The translations under genes and the position numbers were made by a program. From the NCBI RefSeq assembly GCF_015709515.1, contig NZ_JADNQZ010000048.1, positions 62,001 to 126,000 on the forward strand: DNA of 64,000 bases, written 5' to 3'. The notes under the pieces were generated by a model. That model did not search any database. It worked only from the letters and a program-made list of their open reading frames with translations, and was not told where the DNA came from. Source of the stretch: Methylocystis sp. H62 (GTDB taxonomy: Bacteria > Pseudomonadota > Alphaproteobacteria > Rhizobiales > Beijerinckiaceae). Positions 53,922 through 63,497 of this stretch are shown here, one piece after another (the first letter of the stretch is position 1; every line of letters begins with the position of its first letter).

Positions 53922-54235
53922 CATGCCTTCGGTCGCGGTTTTCGTACAGGATTTCCGGGCCCGCACCATTGTTTCCGAGCCAAAGCTTTCGCGTCTTAAG
54001 GGGTCGCCGGCGGTGAGTTGCTCCTCCTCGCTCAGGGACTAGGCGTAAAGGAAGCTGCTGATGTGTTCAGGATTAGACGACGGTCAGAACCCAGATTGCT
54101 CGCATGCTCTGCAAAACGGCGTTTCCGGCCAAGGAGATCTACGGCATCTGCTTAAAATTGCTTGGCGCCTACGAGCAAGGAGTAAGCCCAACGGCTCAAA
54201 AGAATTTGTGTCCGGTTATCTGGAGAGGGAAGGCC
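53922..54235. other. Spacer, nothing recognised
   Basis: About 310 bases between the scpB relic and the LuxR gene. The LuxR frame is open back to 54104, but ATG 54236 has the better ribosome site. No other feature seen. Confidence 0.4.
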
Positions 54236-55354
54236 ATGGATCCCGAATTCATTGATCGAATCTATGAATGTTCGTTCCTGCCGGAGCTCTGGCCCGGCGT
54301 TCTCAATGAACTCGCACAGCTAGCAAGCGTTCCAGGGGCGGCCCTGTTCCTAACCGAGAGTGAAGTTGAACGTTGGGTTCTTTCGCCGCCGCCTGAAATG
54401 AACGCCAACGCCCAGGCGTTCTTGGACGCTGCGGCAAAATTTGTAAACGAGCGCTGGTTCAACCGTGGAACCATTTTTCCACGTCTTTTTGCAGCTCGCC
54501 ACTCCGGCTTTTTGGTTGATCTTGACCTCCTCGCGGCCGACGAATTGGAGCGGGAGCCCGTCATCCGCGATCTCATGCGTCCGCTAGGTTGGGGGTCGAC
54601 AGTGCTCACTGCCGTTCCTCTAACGACGGGGGAAAATGCGATGTTCATTATGGCGAGACCGATAGGGGGATCCCCTTTCGACCGAGCGACAATAAATGAG
54701 CTTGACCAGGTGCGCCCCCATCTCGCCCGAAGCACGCTCTTGGCGGCCCGCCTATTGTTGCAACAGGCGCGCGTCGCAAGCGAAACGCTTTCTGCTCTTG
54801 GCATTCCTGCTCTGGTTTTGAACGATCAGGGTAAGGTTCTCGCCGCCAATTCCTTGATAGAAGCGCTTGCCGATTATGTTCAATGGCGCGCCTATGACCG
54901 GGTATCGCTGATGGATAAAGCCGGCGAAAGATTATTCCGGGACGCCATCGCGAGCATCAATTTAAGTGACCAGACTGTGCGGTCATTTCCGGTTCGTGAT
55001 GCGCATGGGTCGGCGGCAATGGTCGCGCATGTCATTCCAATCCGTTTGTCGGCGCGGGATATATTTGTCCGCTGTGCGACAGCGCTCATCTTGACGCCGG
55101 TGACGCTTCCTGAGGCGCCGCCAGTCGAACTCGTTCAATCGCTTTTCGATCTAACGCCTACCGAGGCGCAGGTTGCACGCTGCCTGGCGTCTGGCGAGAC
55201 GGTCAATGACTTGGCCTCTCGCCGCGGGCTTTCGCAGAGCACCGTCAAGACCCATGTCCGACGCATCTTGGAAAAGACCGGCTGCAATCGTCAAACGGAC
55301 GTCGTTGCGCTGCTTACCGCAATATCCGCCACGCGGCCCGCGAATTCGTCCTGA
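54236..55354 (+). CDS. LuxR-type transcriptional regulator
   Basis: 372 residues from ATG 54236, with GGAGAGGGAAGG just upstream. The N-terminal 200 residues form a PAS/GAF-like regulatory part (PEFIDRIYECSFLPELWPGVL; LVLNDQGKVLAANSLIEAL is PAS-like), and residues about 300-365 are a LuxR/NarL helix-turn-helix (LTPTEAQVARCLASGETVNDLASRRGLSQSTVKTHVRRIL). No autoinducer-binding or receiver domain. Signal and targets unknown; a perfect 8-bp-arm palindrome lies 35 bases after its stop and again before hypX. Confidence 0.88.
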   Translation: MDPEFIDRIYECSFLPELWPGVLNELAQLASVPGAALFLTESEVERWVLSPPPEMNANAQAFLDAAAKFVNERWFNRGTIFPRLFAARHSGFLVDLDLLAADELEREPVIRDLMRPLGWGSTVLTAVPLTTGENAMFIMARPIGGSPFDRATINELDQVRPHLARSTLLAARLLLQQARVASETLSALGIPALVLNDQGKVLAANSLIEALADYVQWRAYDRVSLMDKAGERLFRDAIASINLSDQTVRSFPVRDAHGSAAMVAHVIPIRLSARDIFVRCATALILTPVTLPEAPPVELVQSLFDLTPTEAQVARCLASGETVNDLASRRGLSQSTVKTHVRRILEKTGCNRQTDVVALLTAISATRPANSS

Positions 55355-55386
55355 CCGGCTGCGCTGCGATGATTTGATATATTTCC

Positions 55387-55409
55387 TGTCGTCATCATTT
55401 CTGATGACG
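55387..55409. repeat. 23-bp palindromic repeat, copy 1
   Basis: Identical over 23 bases to 56121-56143. Contains CGTCATCA and TGATGACG as perfect inverted arms around TTTC. Lies between the LuxR gene and the small gene at 55519. Confidence 0.85.
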
Positions 55410-55518
55410 TCTGCAATTCACCTGGGTGACATCTTTTGCGTCTGTTGACGTAGCCAGCTAAGCCGCGGCGATAAAAATAGGCTCGCTGGTATGACGGCCC
55501 GCGCTTCGGGGGAAGATT

Positions 55519-55737
55519 TTGGATCGGTGGGATCCCAAGCAAGCGATGTTGCCGATCCTTACTGCTGCGCAAAGCGGCAGTCCACTCGGCGTAAGCGAGG
55601 ACGATCTTCGCGCACGTTTTGCCGTCATTATAAGAAACGTGCGCGAAGAACGAGGCTGGAGTCTAGATCGGCGCAATGAAGCCAGGCTAATCGCTTGGGC
55701 GCTAGAGATGCTTGCTGAGCGTCGTGCAGACCGGTGA
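55519..55737 (+). CDS. Small hypothetical protein, 72 residues
   Basis: Not recognised. Starts with TTG preceded by a strong GGGGGAAG ribosome site. Soluble and charged; the second half (VIIRNVREERGWSLDRRNEARLIAWALEMLAERR) is probably helical. Coding composition is better than the other short frames nearby. It lies between the two copies of the 23-bp palindrome, so may be controlled with hypX. Confidence 0.4.
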   Translation: MDRWDPKQAMLPILTAAQSGSPLGVSEDDLRARFAVIIRNVREERGWSLDRRNEARLIAWALEMLAERRADR

Positions 55738-56384
55738 ATGTGTCGGCGACAGTAGCTATCAATGAGGTGTTATGAGCAGCTGATTATTCGTGGTTACACG
55801 GAAAATCGCCAAATGGATTCGTGCTGTGTCGGACAAGCAAAAGTTGTCGAACGACGAAACAACGACGATTGGGAGTTGCCTGCCATAAGCCGCTGCCGAC
55901 GCAGATGGTCGGTCTTTGGCAAAGCCAGAGCTAGGCGTTCAAAGGCAGGCAATACTGGGCCCTGAGTCAGGCTAGTGCGCGCACTGATCTCCATTTTGTC
56001 GATCACCTTGCTTTTCAAATGGATGGAAATTGATCGCGCGGGCTTCCTGTGCAGCGCGCCGTGCAATCTTCACGGCTGCCAATTGCATCCGCCTGCGTGG
56101 TCGGATCGATTTTTGTCCCTTGTCGTCATCATTTCTGATGACGGCAGCCAGTTCATTTTGCGCGAGGATGTTTGCCGACTATCGAGACGCGAGCAGCTCA
56201 GATGTCTCAGGTCGGCGAGGCAGCTGAAGGTCATTGACGAGAGGTTGGCGGCATTTTTGGAGCGGTCGGGGGCTTCGATCTTCCCTCGCATAAACCATGG
56301 CAGACGCTTGATCGAGCTATGCGCTCAGTTCCGCGTCAAAAGATTCTTTTCTCCCTAATCAATCAAGAACGTGGGAGGTTGCCC
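55738..56384. other. Long spacer before hypX
   Basis: About 650 bases with no ORF I would support. Includes the second palindrome copy at 56121-56143. The hypX frame is open from 56319 but the GTG at 56385 has the ribosome site. Confidence 0.4.
56121..56143. repeat. 23-bp palindromic repeat, copy 2
   Basis: Second exact copy of the repeat at 55387, about 240 bases upstream of hypX. Similarity continues loosely downstream (a C-A-R-TTCA stretch and then TTTTGCG in both), so a longer segment was probably duplicated. Confidence 0.85.
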
Positions 56385-58253
56385 GTGCGCATTCTCTTTC
56401 TGACTTCTGTTCATAACAGCCTTAGCCAGAGGCTTCTGACTGAATTGACCGATCATGGTCATGAAATTCGGGTAAGGGTTGTCGCGAAGCCCGAGGAAAT
56501 GACTGAAGCCGCCACCCAAGAAGCGCCAGACCTAATTATTGCGCCCATGTTGAAGATCGCGATTCCTAAGGAAGTTTATTCACGCAATAGGTGTCTAATC
56601 GTCCACCCCGGCATCAAAGGTGATCGAGGATCATCGTCGCTTGATTGGGCCATTATCAACAACGAACCTGCATGGGGCGTAACCATCCTGGAAGCCGCCG
56701 AGGACTTCGATGCTGGCCCTATTTGGGCGTCTCACGAATTCGCCTTCGATCAGGATCTTCCGACGAAGAGCGGGCTATATCGCGGCCCGGTTACCGAAGC
56801 CGCCTTGCGCGGGGTGCTTGAAGCAATCGGACGAATCGAGACGGGCGAGCTTCAGTCTGGCAGTTGGGGGCCGGAACCGCTCGCCGAGGCGATGTCATAT
56901 GCGCGCGGCCGCCTACGCCCGCCGATGAAGCAATCGGATCGCGCCATTGACTGGACGCGTGAAACGACCGCGTCGATCGTAAGGAAAGTGCGCGCGGCCG
57001 ACAGCGCTCCGGGCGTGCTAAGCACATTGTTAGGCGTAGACTGCTTCCTCTACGGCGTGCATGAGGAAGATCGCCTTAGAGGCAGCCCGGGTGAAATTAT
57101 TGCTTGGCGGGACGGCGCTATCTGCATCGGCGCTGTCGACGGATCGGTGTGGATTTCTCATCTGAAGGCCAAGAGCGGCCCCAACGGGAATAGGGAAATC
57201 TGCAGCATCGCTGAGACAGGCGCTCGCTGCGGACTATGCGCCGAAGATCTTTGCGCTGTCGCTGGTGTAAAACTACCGGCCACGCATGTATTGGGCTCCT
57301 TGCTTTGCGGAGTGCCCGAAAAGCCGCTACCGGTCGATGCGCCGGTTGACCATCGCACCTTCAGAGAAATTGTCTATCGCGAAGAGGACGAGGTCGGTTA
57401 TCTCTCGTTCGATTTCTATAATGGCGCCATGAGCACGACGCAGTGTCAGCGTCTGCGCGACGCTTTCCTATACGCTCGGTCACGTCCTACGAAAGTCATC
57501 GTCCTTCTCGGCGGCCGCGATTTCTGGTCGAATGGCATTCATTTGAACGTAATCGAGGCGAGCGCTGACCCAGCCGAGGAGTCTTGGCAAAACATATATG
57601 CCATGGACGATTTGGTCCATGAAGTCATCAACACGATGTCCCATGTCGTGATCGCAGGAATTCGCGGAAATGCTGGAGCGGGCGGCGCAATCCTCGCGTT
57701 GGCGGCTGATCGAGTTTTTGCAAGGCCGAGCGTAGTCCTCAACCCTCATTATCGTGGGATGGGAGAACTCTACGGTTCTGAATACTGGACGTATTTGCTT
57801 CCGAAGCGCGTCGGGCAGGCGAAAGCGCTTGAACTCACCCAAACCTGCCAGCCCCTGGGCGCACGAATGGCTTTAGAGATTGGTTTTCTCGATGATGTCT
57901 TTGGAGAAGATTTGGACGCGTTTGAAGAAGACCTGAGGCTGCGTGCCTTGGAGCTCGCGAGAGAGCCGAAACATCGTTCCAGCCTTCAGCAAAAGTTCGC
58001 GCGCCGATCAGAGGACGAATCGGCCAAGCCGCTGTCGAATTATCGCGCCGAGGAACTCGAGAGGATGCGGGTCAACTTCTTTGGATTGGATCCTGCTTAT
58101 CATGAAGCTCGTCGTCGTTTTGTTTTCAAAGGGAAGCGACCGGAACGCTTGATTTCTAATGCGACCTCGTTTGTTCAGACCAGCCACGTCGGCGATCGTT
58201 CGAAATCTGATTTCGACAACTACACGCCATCCGAGCCTGCGCCATCAAGTTGA
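56385..58253 (+). CDS. hypX: Hydrogenase maturation protein HypX (CO-forming)
   Basis: About 622 residues from GTG 56385, which has GGGAGG eight bases upstream. Two fused domains: an N-terminal formyltetrahydrofolate-using transferase part (HPGIKGDRGSSSLDWAIINN, AAEDFDAGPIW) and a C-terminal enoyl-CoA hydratase/crotonase part (VLLGGRDFWSNGIHLN, IRGNAGAGGAILALAADRVF, PHYRGMGELYGSEYW). In HypX/HoxX these convert the formyl group via formyl-CoA to CO, the carbonyl ligand of NiFe-hydrogenase in air. No hydrogenase or other hyp gene lies in this window, so it is separated from its partners or part of a cluster beyond. Confidence 0.93.
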   Translation: MRILFLTSVHNSLSQRLLTELTDHGHEIRVRVVAKPEEMTEAATQEAPDLIIAPMLKIAIPKEVYSRNRCLIVHPGIKGDRGSSSLDWAIINNEPAWGVTILEAAEDFDAGPIWASHEFAFDQDLPTKSGLYRGPVTEAALRGVLEAIGRIETGELQSGSWGPEPLAEAMSYARGRLRPPMKQSDRAIDWTRETTASIVRKVRAADSAPGVLSTLLGVDCFLYGVHEEDRLRGSPGEIIAWRDGAICIGAVDGSVWISHLKAKSGPNGNREICSIAETGARCGLCAEDLCAVAGVKLPATHVLGSLLCGVPEKPLPVDAPVDHRTFREIVYREEDEVGYLSFDFYNGAMSTTQCQRLRDAFLYARSRPTKVIVLLGGRDFWSNGIHLNVIEASADPAEESWQNIYAMDDLVHEVINTMSHVVIAGIRGNAGAGGAILALAADRVFARPSVVLNPHYRGMGELYGSEYWTYLLPKRVGQAKALELTQTCQPLGARMALEIGFLDDVFGEDLDAFEEDLRLRALELAREPKHRSSLQQKFARRSEDESAKPLSNYRAEELERMRVNFFGLDPAYHEARRRFVFKGKRPERLISNATSFVQTSHVGDRSKSDFDNYTPSEPAPSS

Positions 58254-59175
58254 GTTTGCACCGGCTTGCGGCGATGACAAGCAATGTCGGTCGTCCTAAC
58301 TCGGCCAAGGCATTGGTATAGAGACAGCGGGCCGTGAACCGAAGCTTGTTCGCAGCGCCTCTTCAATTATCCCGTATCGGGAAGCCTTTCCTTGGGTGCC
58401 TCGGATCCTCCGGCCGGTCCGCTTTGCCTATGTTTGAGTCGCTCTCGCGGTCAGCGCCGAGAGCCGCGGGCGCGCGCGTCGCGCGACCCAAAGACTTGAT
58501 GGCGGATTCCGTTCAAGCTCGTCCCTTTCGAGCCGGGCCACCTCGACGTCGATTTCCGGCGCTCCGTCCCCAAGGTCAGTGACGATTTTCACCCGCCAAA
58601 CCAGCTTTTGCATAGGCTCGCCTCTCTCAAAGAGGCGATTGTAACCTTCGAAAATTTACATACTCCCCACGACTTTACATGCTCTCGTCGCGCCTCGGCT
58701 TCATGTCGAGGCGCGATCCGCAATCGAGGATGAGGAGCACTGGTCGCGCCTCATCGCGGCGCTGGCTTGTTACGCCCCCGATCGATCCGGCGCGCGCCGA
58801 GGCCTTCGCGCATTGGGGACAAAGAGCCTTGCTCGCGTCGGGCGACAGAATTTTCTCACCGGTCCTCAGTCACGTAAAGATTCTGCTGGATCCTCTGCGT
58901 CCGCCTGAGGCGAAGTGCTTTTTCGGTTTGTGGGAGTGCGCAGCCGCGCGGGGACCGTTAAACTAGCTGGGGCAGCTATGCTGCTCGAAGGAGCGTCGGC
59001 GTCGGCTTGAACAGCCAGTCGAAACGCGATTTGAAGCTTGGCGGTTCGTAGGACAACTGCTCACGCAGGTTTCCGTTCATGACCGCTGTCGATTTCGGTT
59101 TCAAGATGAGACTCACGATCTTTTGAAAAACAGTGGCTTAGAAAAAATCAGTCTCAATCCGATTTCGGTTTCAAT
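58254..59175. other. Degraded, transposon-rich spacer
   Basis: About 920 bases with only fragments. Contains the ISKra4-like remnant at 58428-58613. Near the right edge CGATTTCGGTTTCAA occurs twice (59089-59103 and 59160-59174), with GAGACT/CAGTCT between, like the multiple terminal repeats of an IS21-type element end. Plus-strand frames at 58334 and 58679 have no recognisable product. Confidence 0.4.
58428..58613 (-). pseudogene. Possible 5' remnant of an ISKra4-family transposase
   Basis: 61 codons starting MQKLVWRVKIVTDLGDGAPEIDVEVARLERDEL, which resembles the start of ISKra4-type transposases (WRVKLV...IERD). After the ERDEL block the frame seems lost; another frame continues with SLG. 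No further part of the transposase was seen. Weak assignment from memory of the family. Confidence 0.3.
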
Positions 59176-60452
59176 GGGTCTGCGTCACTTTACGTGCACA
59201 TGGCCGTTTCGAATGGAAGCATTCGAGCTCGCAGCAGCTCAATGCCTGCGCGGCCATACATGGCGCGCTTTAATGTCTTGAGGCGGTTGATCTGCCCTTC
59301 GGCTTGGCCGCTGCTCCAATGTTCTACGATGGCGTTCTTGACGGCCTCGATATCTCGGCTCAACGTTCGCGCAAACTGCTGCATTGAACGCACACCGCAA
59401 TGCTTTGCGTCATGAAGCCAATTATTGAGCTTGTCTGGATCATCGCCGCGCAGAATGCTTCGAAAGCGTATTGCGAGTTGGCGCATCACGACGAAGCTGG
59501 GCGAGGCCTGCTTCAAAACGACGACCTTAGCGTATGCTTATCCCGCAGGCTGGGAGAAATCATCACATCGCGTTCGTCGTCGCCGTCCTGCCCAGGCAAC
59601 AAAGGACGCGCAGATGATCCTGTGGCGCGGCTGAGCTGCGCCTGAATAACATCGCGTAGGTTCTGCAGGATATGGAAGCGATCGGCGACTTGCCGCGCCT
59701 GTGGCGCGCCTTCGCGAGCGCCCTGAGCGAACAAACCGCAGCGATCACGACTGATGATCTCGATTTCGGGATGCTGCTTGAGCCAATTTGCGGTTCCGGT
59801 CATGGAGCGATCCGGCAATACATCGATCACTTCGCGCCGTTCCAAGTCCACGACGATGGTCCCGTATGTGGAACCCTTTCGCCAAGCCCAATCGTCGATT
59901 CCGACCACCCGAACGCCTAGCTCGGCACTCCGCACTTTTGCTCGACGCTTGAGATGGTGCAAGATCGTATCGTCGCTGGTCGGCATGCCGATGCGCTTCA
60001 TCAACCTTTCGCCTGGACGGCCGCCAACGCTGTGGCCGAAGAGATGAAGCAGTTCGGAAGCGCGCTGCGTCCGGCGCGCGAAAGGGGTAGCGATTTCAGG
60101 CAACCGCTCGACAAACGTCTGCCGCTCACACGTCTTATTGCAACAGCGCCAACGCCGCATACGCAACTTCAGCGTCACGCTCGCTCCTTGCGCCGGAAGG
60201 TCTTGAAGTTTACGCTCGTGCCAGCCGTGCCGATGGGTTGAATGCTGGCCGCAGTCAGGGCAACTGCCGGGACCCTCGGTCATCGCCATGATGCTCCAAT
60301 GACCGTCCGCCTGCACGGCGTCTAAAACTCGCACGCCAAGTCCGGAAGCCCAGCCAAATTTCTCTTGCATAAGACAAAGCTATCGCCCGACATCCGTCGA
60401 GACAAATCCGTTTCAGAAATCGATGTCGACCCACACAGAGTGAGGGAGACCC
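59176..60452 (-). mobile_element. ISL3-family insertion sequence, 1277 bp, transposase disrupted
   Basis: The ends form imperfect inverted repeats: GGGTCTGCGTCACTTTACGTG at 59176 reading inward, and GGGTCTCCCTCACTCTGTGTG reading inward from 60452 on the other strand (16 of 21 match). The only gene inside is an ISL3-type transposase running right to left. No 8-bp target duplication is visible (GTTTCAAT left, ATCAAACG right), so the ends have decayed or a rearrangement removed it. Confidence 0.8.
59190..60370 (-). pseudogene. ISL3 transposase split by a one-base deletion
   Basis: The upstream frame (60370 to 59513) has the ISL3 zinc-binding N-terminus (CPDCGQHSTHRHGWHERKLQ, CNKTCERQTF) and the DDE part (VVGIDDWAWRKGSTYGTIVVDL, DRCGLFAQGAREGAPQARQV). 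The second frame (59516 to 59190) carries the end (HWSSGQAEGQINRLKTLKRAMYGRAG with the catalytic Glu). Near 59530 the sequence reads CATACGCTAAGG where one extra base (CATACGCGTAAGG) would give HTRKVVVLKQ and fuse the frames into about 393 residues. So a single deletion inactivates it. Confidence 0.85.
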
Positions 60453-60497
60453 ATCAAACGTGAGAATATTGAAGGCCGATATTCTCACTTTTGATGG
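60451..60497. repeat. 19-bp near-perfect inverted repeat at the IS border
   Basis: Arm 60451-60469 (CCATCAAACGTGAGAATAT) and arm 60479-60497 pair at 18 of 19 positions around a nine-base loop. It abuts the ISL3 end and lies 50 bases past the stop of the gene ending at 60549. It could be that gene's transcription terminator (no T-run, though) or a hairpin chosen as target by the element. Confidence 0.75.
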
Positions 60498-60548
60498 CTA
60501 TTCCGATTCAGAATCAGATAATCTCAAGCCAAGATGGCTCCCTTCAGT

Positions 60549-63497
60549 CTAATCGAATGAAAAGAAGTCGAACCTTGACGGACCAACATTATCAACATTG
60601 GCCAAAGTCCCCGACTGAATCTCAATTTTGACTTTGCTAAGCCACGTTTCGGCTGAGAAACTCTGCTGCGCCTTCCAGGACGAACCGTCGGCGCTTGTCT
60701 CGAGAAATACCGAGGAGCCCGCATGTCGGACGCGCCACCAGGCATGCTCGATTGGATCGAATTGTATATGCGGAGCAGTCCAATTCCCGCCATCGGCCTT
60801 CTCCAAGAAGAGCAACTGCCCGGAACGAAGAAGCCGATACGCATTGTTATTGTCGACTGCGATCCCAAAGAACGTTATGGCGTTCGAATCTGATTCGGCG
60901 AGATGAATTGTGACCGCTCTATTCGTAAAATCCCAAGCGTCGCGCGAAACGTAGCCGGTATAATTCGGCGCATCAGTCCACGCTGTTACTGGATAAGCAG
61001 AGGCTGGGCGCTTCTGCCGGAAGGGCATGCGAATCTCAAGCGCGCCCTCGCCCTGCGAGACACATCCCGCTCCTCCAAGCCCTGTTGCAGAAACGTTTGA
61101 AGTGATCCACTTTGATCGATCCTGAAAGAACGCTGAGAAGTCCTCACTCAGGGTTTCTTGTTTCCCCTCCTTGAAAGAGAAATTCCGGAATTTAGCTGCG
61201 GTTGAGGACGCGGGAGCATAGCTCCCGGCTCCGATCTCAACGTAGGCTGATGCGATCCAATTCGGGTTCGCGATCTTGCGCTGGACCTGCCATTCGACGT
61301 TATCAGCGCTCGTCTCGAAGAAAACTTGACTTCTTACGCTGCGGAGGCGCCACCACCGATGCATTTTTCCGACGTAATCGATGGACGTCGTGGAAACAGA
61401 ACCATTCTCATTGGATTGGAACAGAAGCGAAGGCGTCTGTACAATGATCCGATACCAGTTATTTGCGTCTTGAGCTATCGCTAGGTAGGTGTTGGAATTG
61501 CCGTCCGACGTGGTTTGCGTCACTTCAACGGACGCCTGCATGTTCGTGAAATCCATCGCTTGGTGAGTGGCGTAGCCCGCGAAGTTCAAACCAGACGCGC
61601 CAAGAGCGGGAGCAACGGAGAGTACGCCTCCCCCTTGTTTTATTTCAATGCCCTGACCTGTGGGGCCAAGAGAAATCGATTTAACATCCCAGAGCCCAGC
61701 ATCGACCACATTGGAGTAGAACGACTCGCTGAACGAGTTTTTCCAAGTGGGGCGCATGCCGGAGAGTCTTTTCAGCACATTTCGCGTGATCTGCTGCGCA
61801 GTTTCACTCACATACGAGGGACGGGAGCAGGTGGCGTCATAATCATCGAGGCCCCAGCTCCACTGCACGGTGTTCGCATTAAAAACCGTTGAGCCATGGC
61901 CAGTGTCGTAAATGGTCGCCTCAGCGCATGGCGGGCACGCGGTAAGATCGCTCCCATAGGGTGATTTGCCGATCACGATCGCTCCAGGCCTACGGGTTCC
62001 AACCTCCACTTCGAGCCCAATCAAGCCGCGTAGTCTTTCCCCATCCGATGCGCCGGTGCCCGTGTAAAGCCAAGGAAAACCACTGCTGCCGTCAACGTTC
62101 GCGGGGACAAAGGGCACTGAAAGGTAGCTACCACGAGAGTTGAACTCAGCATCAAATCCAGGCTCTCCAGCGACGCCGCCCGTCCCCAACATGTTCACTT
62201 CGGGATTGTTCGCGTTCCTCCAAAGATGGGTTTTAAGATCAATGCCATTTCCGGCGTCAAAAGTGTCCGGCAATGCGCTCAGATATGTTACGCGTGTCGC
62301 GATATCACCTGCTTGGCCAGTCCCTGCGTTCTTGAACGCGACCATGATTCGATCCGGGCGATCTCCGCTCGGCTCAAATCGAACCTGCCAGAAAGAGGTG
62401 TTCGACGAGAAAAACGCTAGGCTCAACCCCGCATCGCGCGCGGCCTCGACATTCTCTCGCATTTTGCGCGACCAATACTCATCGTGGCCGACCGAAAGAA
62501 GAACTTTGTGCTTTAGCAGCGACGCCGCAGAACCCATCTGATGGGTGTCGATGCTGGTTATGTAACTAACATCGAACCCCTCACGCTCGATAAAGCGCAC
62601 CATATTGTATTCCCATCCCCCAACGGTATCGAAGAGATCAGAATTGAGATGCCCGAGAAATTCACCCGAACCGATGGTGCTAGCCACATTAGGGTTGTTC
62701 GATTTCCCGCCCGTGCTGCCCATGTTCATCACTGCGTAAGGCCGGTTGAAGGACACCTTCAGGGCTCCGCAACCTCTTGGCTCACCGCCGTGCCCGACCC
62801 AGTCGGGACAATATATAGACTTTCCAATTCCCTTGCTTGTGTCGCCTCCGTCGACACCCCGACCGACCGGCGGTCCGGGCCAGCTATTGTATGCCTGCCA
62901 ATTCGCGACCGCCGACTGGAAAAGAAATTTCGAAGCGGTCGCGTCGTCTCTCACAACGAATATGATGTAACTTTGCTTGCCGCTATTGGCTGTAAGCTTC
63001 ACCAAATAGAATCCGGTCGTCCAGGTGCGGGTGGTTTCGCCGGAAATCGAAAAAGAGACTTTCCAGTTGCAGTCTATCGTCCCGAATTCCGGGTCGATCG
63101 ATGGCGTTTCCTGGACGCCGCCAGAAACACTCGTCGGCCCGAGCACGCTTCGCCCGCCAGCTCCTGCGTACCAGCCCATGCGATAAACTTGATAGATGAA
63201 CGTCGGACTCGAAGTGCTAACGAAGAAATCGATTGCGCTTCCTTTGTTGACGCTAGTTAACGAGGCGTAACCTTCGATCTCTTGCGCTGTCGCCGGATTC
63301 GTAAGCTTCCATGAAGTAGTCCCGCCGAGCGCATTCTCTATTTCGATCGCGTTGAATTTCTTGCTCGAAGCGTCAGTGATGTCAGACCCCTGCTTGAGCG
63401 GTGATTCTTGGCTGAATGCGATTCTACTTTCGAAGCTGATTGCCAAGTATAAAAGGAGTATTGCGCATATCGCCCGCCGATGTATAGTATCGCGCAT
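60549..63497 (-). CDS. Secreted N,N-dimethylformamidase beta-like protein with two lectin-like domains
   Basis: 982 residues with a signal peptide (RAICAILLLYLAISFESRIAFSQ). Residues about 40-600 match the large-subunit-like domain of N,N-dimethylformamidase: YRMGWYAGAGGRSVLGP, LFQSAVANWQAYNSWPG, the hallmark LLSVGHDEYWSRKMRENVE, then FFSSNTSFWQVRFE. Two jelly-roll repeats of about 190 residues follow (each with FTN..V...L.....NS.TFLAIA.D..N.YR and WWR.R.....VFFETSAD...W), similar to DUF1349. Known DMF amidohydrolases are cytoplasmic alpha2beta2 enzymes; export and carbohydrate-type domains suggest another, perhaps wall-directed, role. Base composition is visibly lower in GC than the left of the window, suggesting transfer. 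Confidence 0.8.
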   Translation of the reverse strand: MRDTIHRRAICAILLLYLAISFESRIAFSQESPLKQGSDITDASSKKFNAIEIENALGGTTSWKLTNPATAQEIEGYASLTSVNKGSAIDFFVSTSSPTFIYQVYRMGWYAGAGGRSVLGPTSVSGGVQETPSIDPEFGTIDCNWKVSFSISGETTRTWTTGFYLVKLTANSGKQSYIIFVVRDDATASKFLFQSAVANWQAYNSWPGPPVGRGVDGGDTSKGIGKSIYCPDWVGHGGEPRGCGALKVSFNRPYAVMNMGSTGGKSNNPNVASTIGSGEFLGHLNSDLFDTVGGWEYNMVRFIEREGFDVSYITSIDTHQMGSAASLLKHKVLLSVGHDEYWSRKMRENVEAARDAGLSLAFFSSNTSFWQVRFEPSGDRPDRIMVAFKNAGTGQAGDIATRVTYLSALPDTFDAGNGIDLKTHLWRNANNPEVNMLGTGGVAGEPGFDAEFNSRGSYLSVPFVPANVDGSSGFPWLYTGTGASDGERLRGLIGLEVEVGTRRPGAIVIGKSPYGSDLTACPPCAEATIYDTGHGSTVFNANTVQWSWGLDDYDATCSRPSYVSETAQQITRNVLKRLSGMRPTWKNSFSESFYSNVVDAGLWDVKSISLGPTGQGIEIKQGGGVLSVAPALGASGLNFAGYATHQAMDFTNMQASVEVTQTTSDGNSNTYLAIAQDANNWYRIIVQTPSLLFQSNENGSVSTTSIDYVGKMHRWWRLRSVRSQVFFETSADNVEWQVQRKIANPNWIASAYVEIGAGSYAPASSTAAKFRNFSFKEGKQETLSEDFSAFFQDRSKWITSNVSATGLGGAGCVSQGEGALEIRMPFRQKRPASAYPVTAWTDAPNYTGYVSRDAWDFTNRAVTIHLAESDSNAITFFGIAVDNNNAYRLLRSGQLLFLEKADGGNWTAPHIQFDPIEHAWWRVRHAGSSVFLETSADGSSWKAQQSFSAETWLSKVKIEIQSGTLANVDNVGPSRFDFFSFD

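Noticed and set aside
58334-58966. Two plus-strand frames in the IS-rich spacer
   Set aside because: Ser/Arg-rich, no ribosome site of note, no recognised product; more likely debris.
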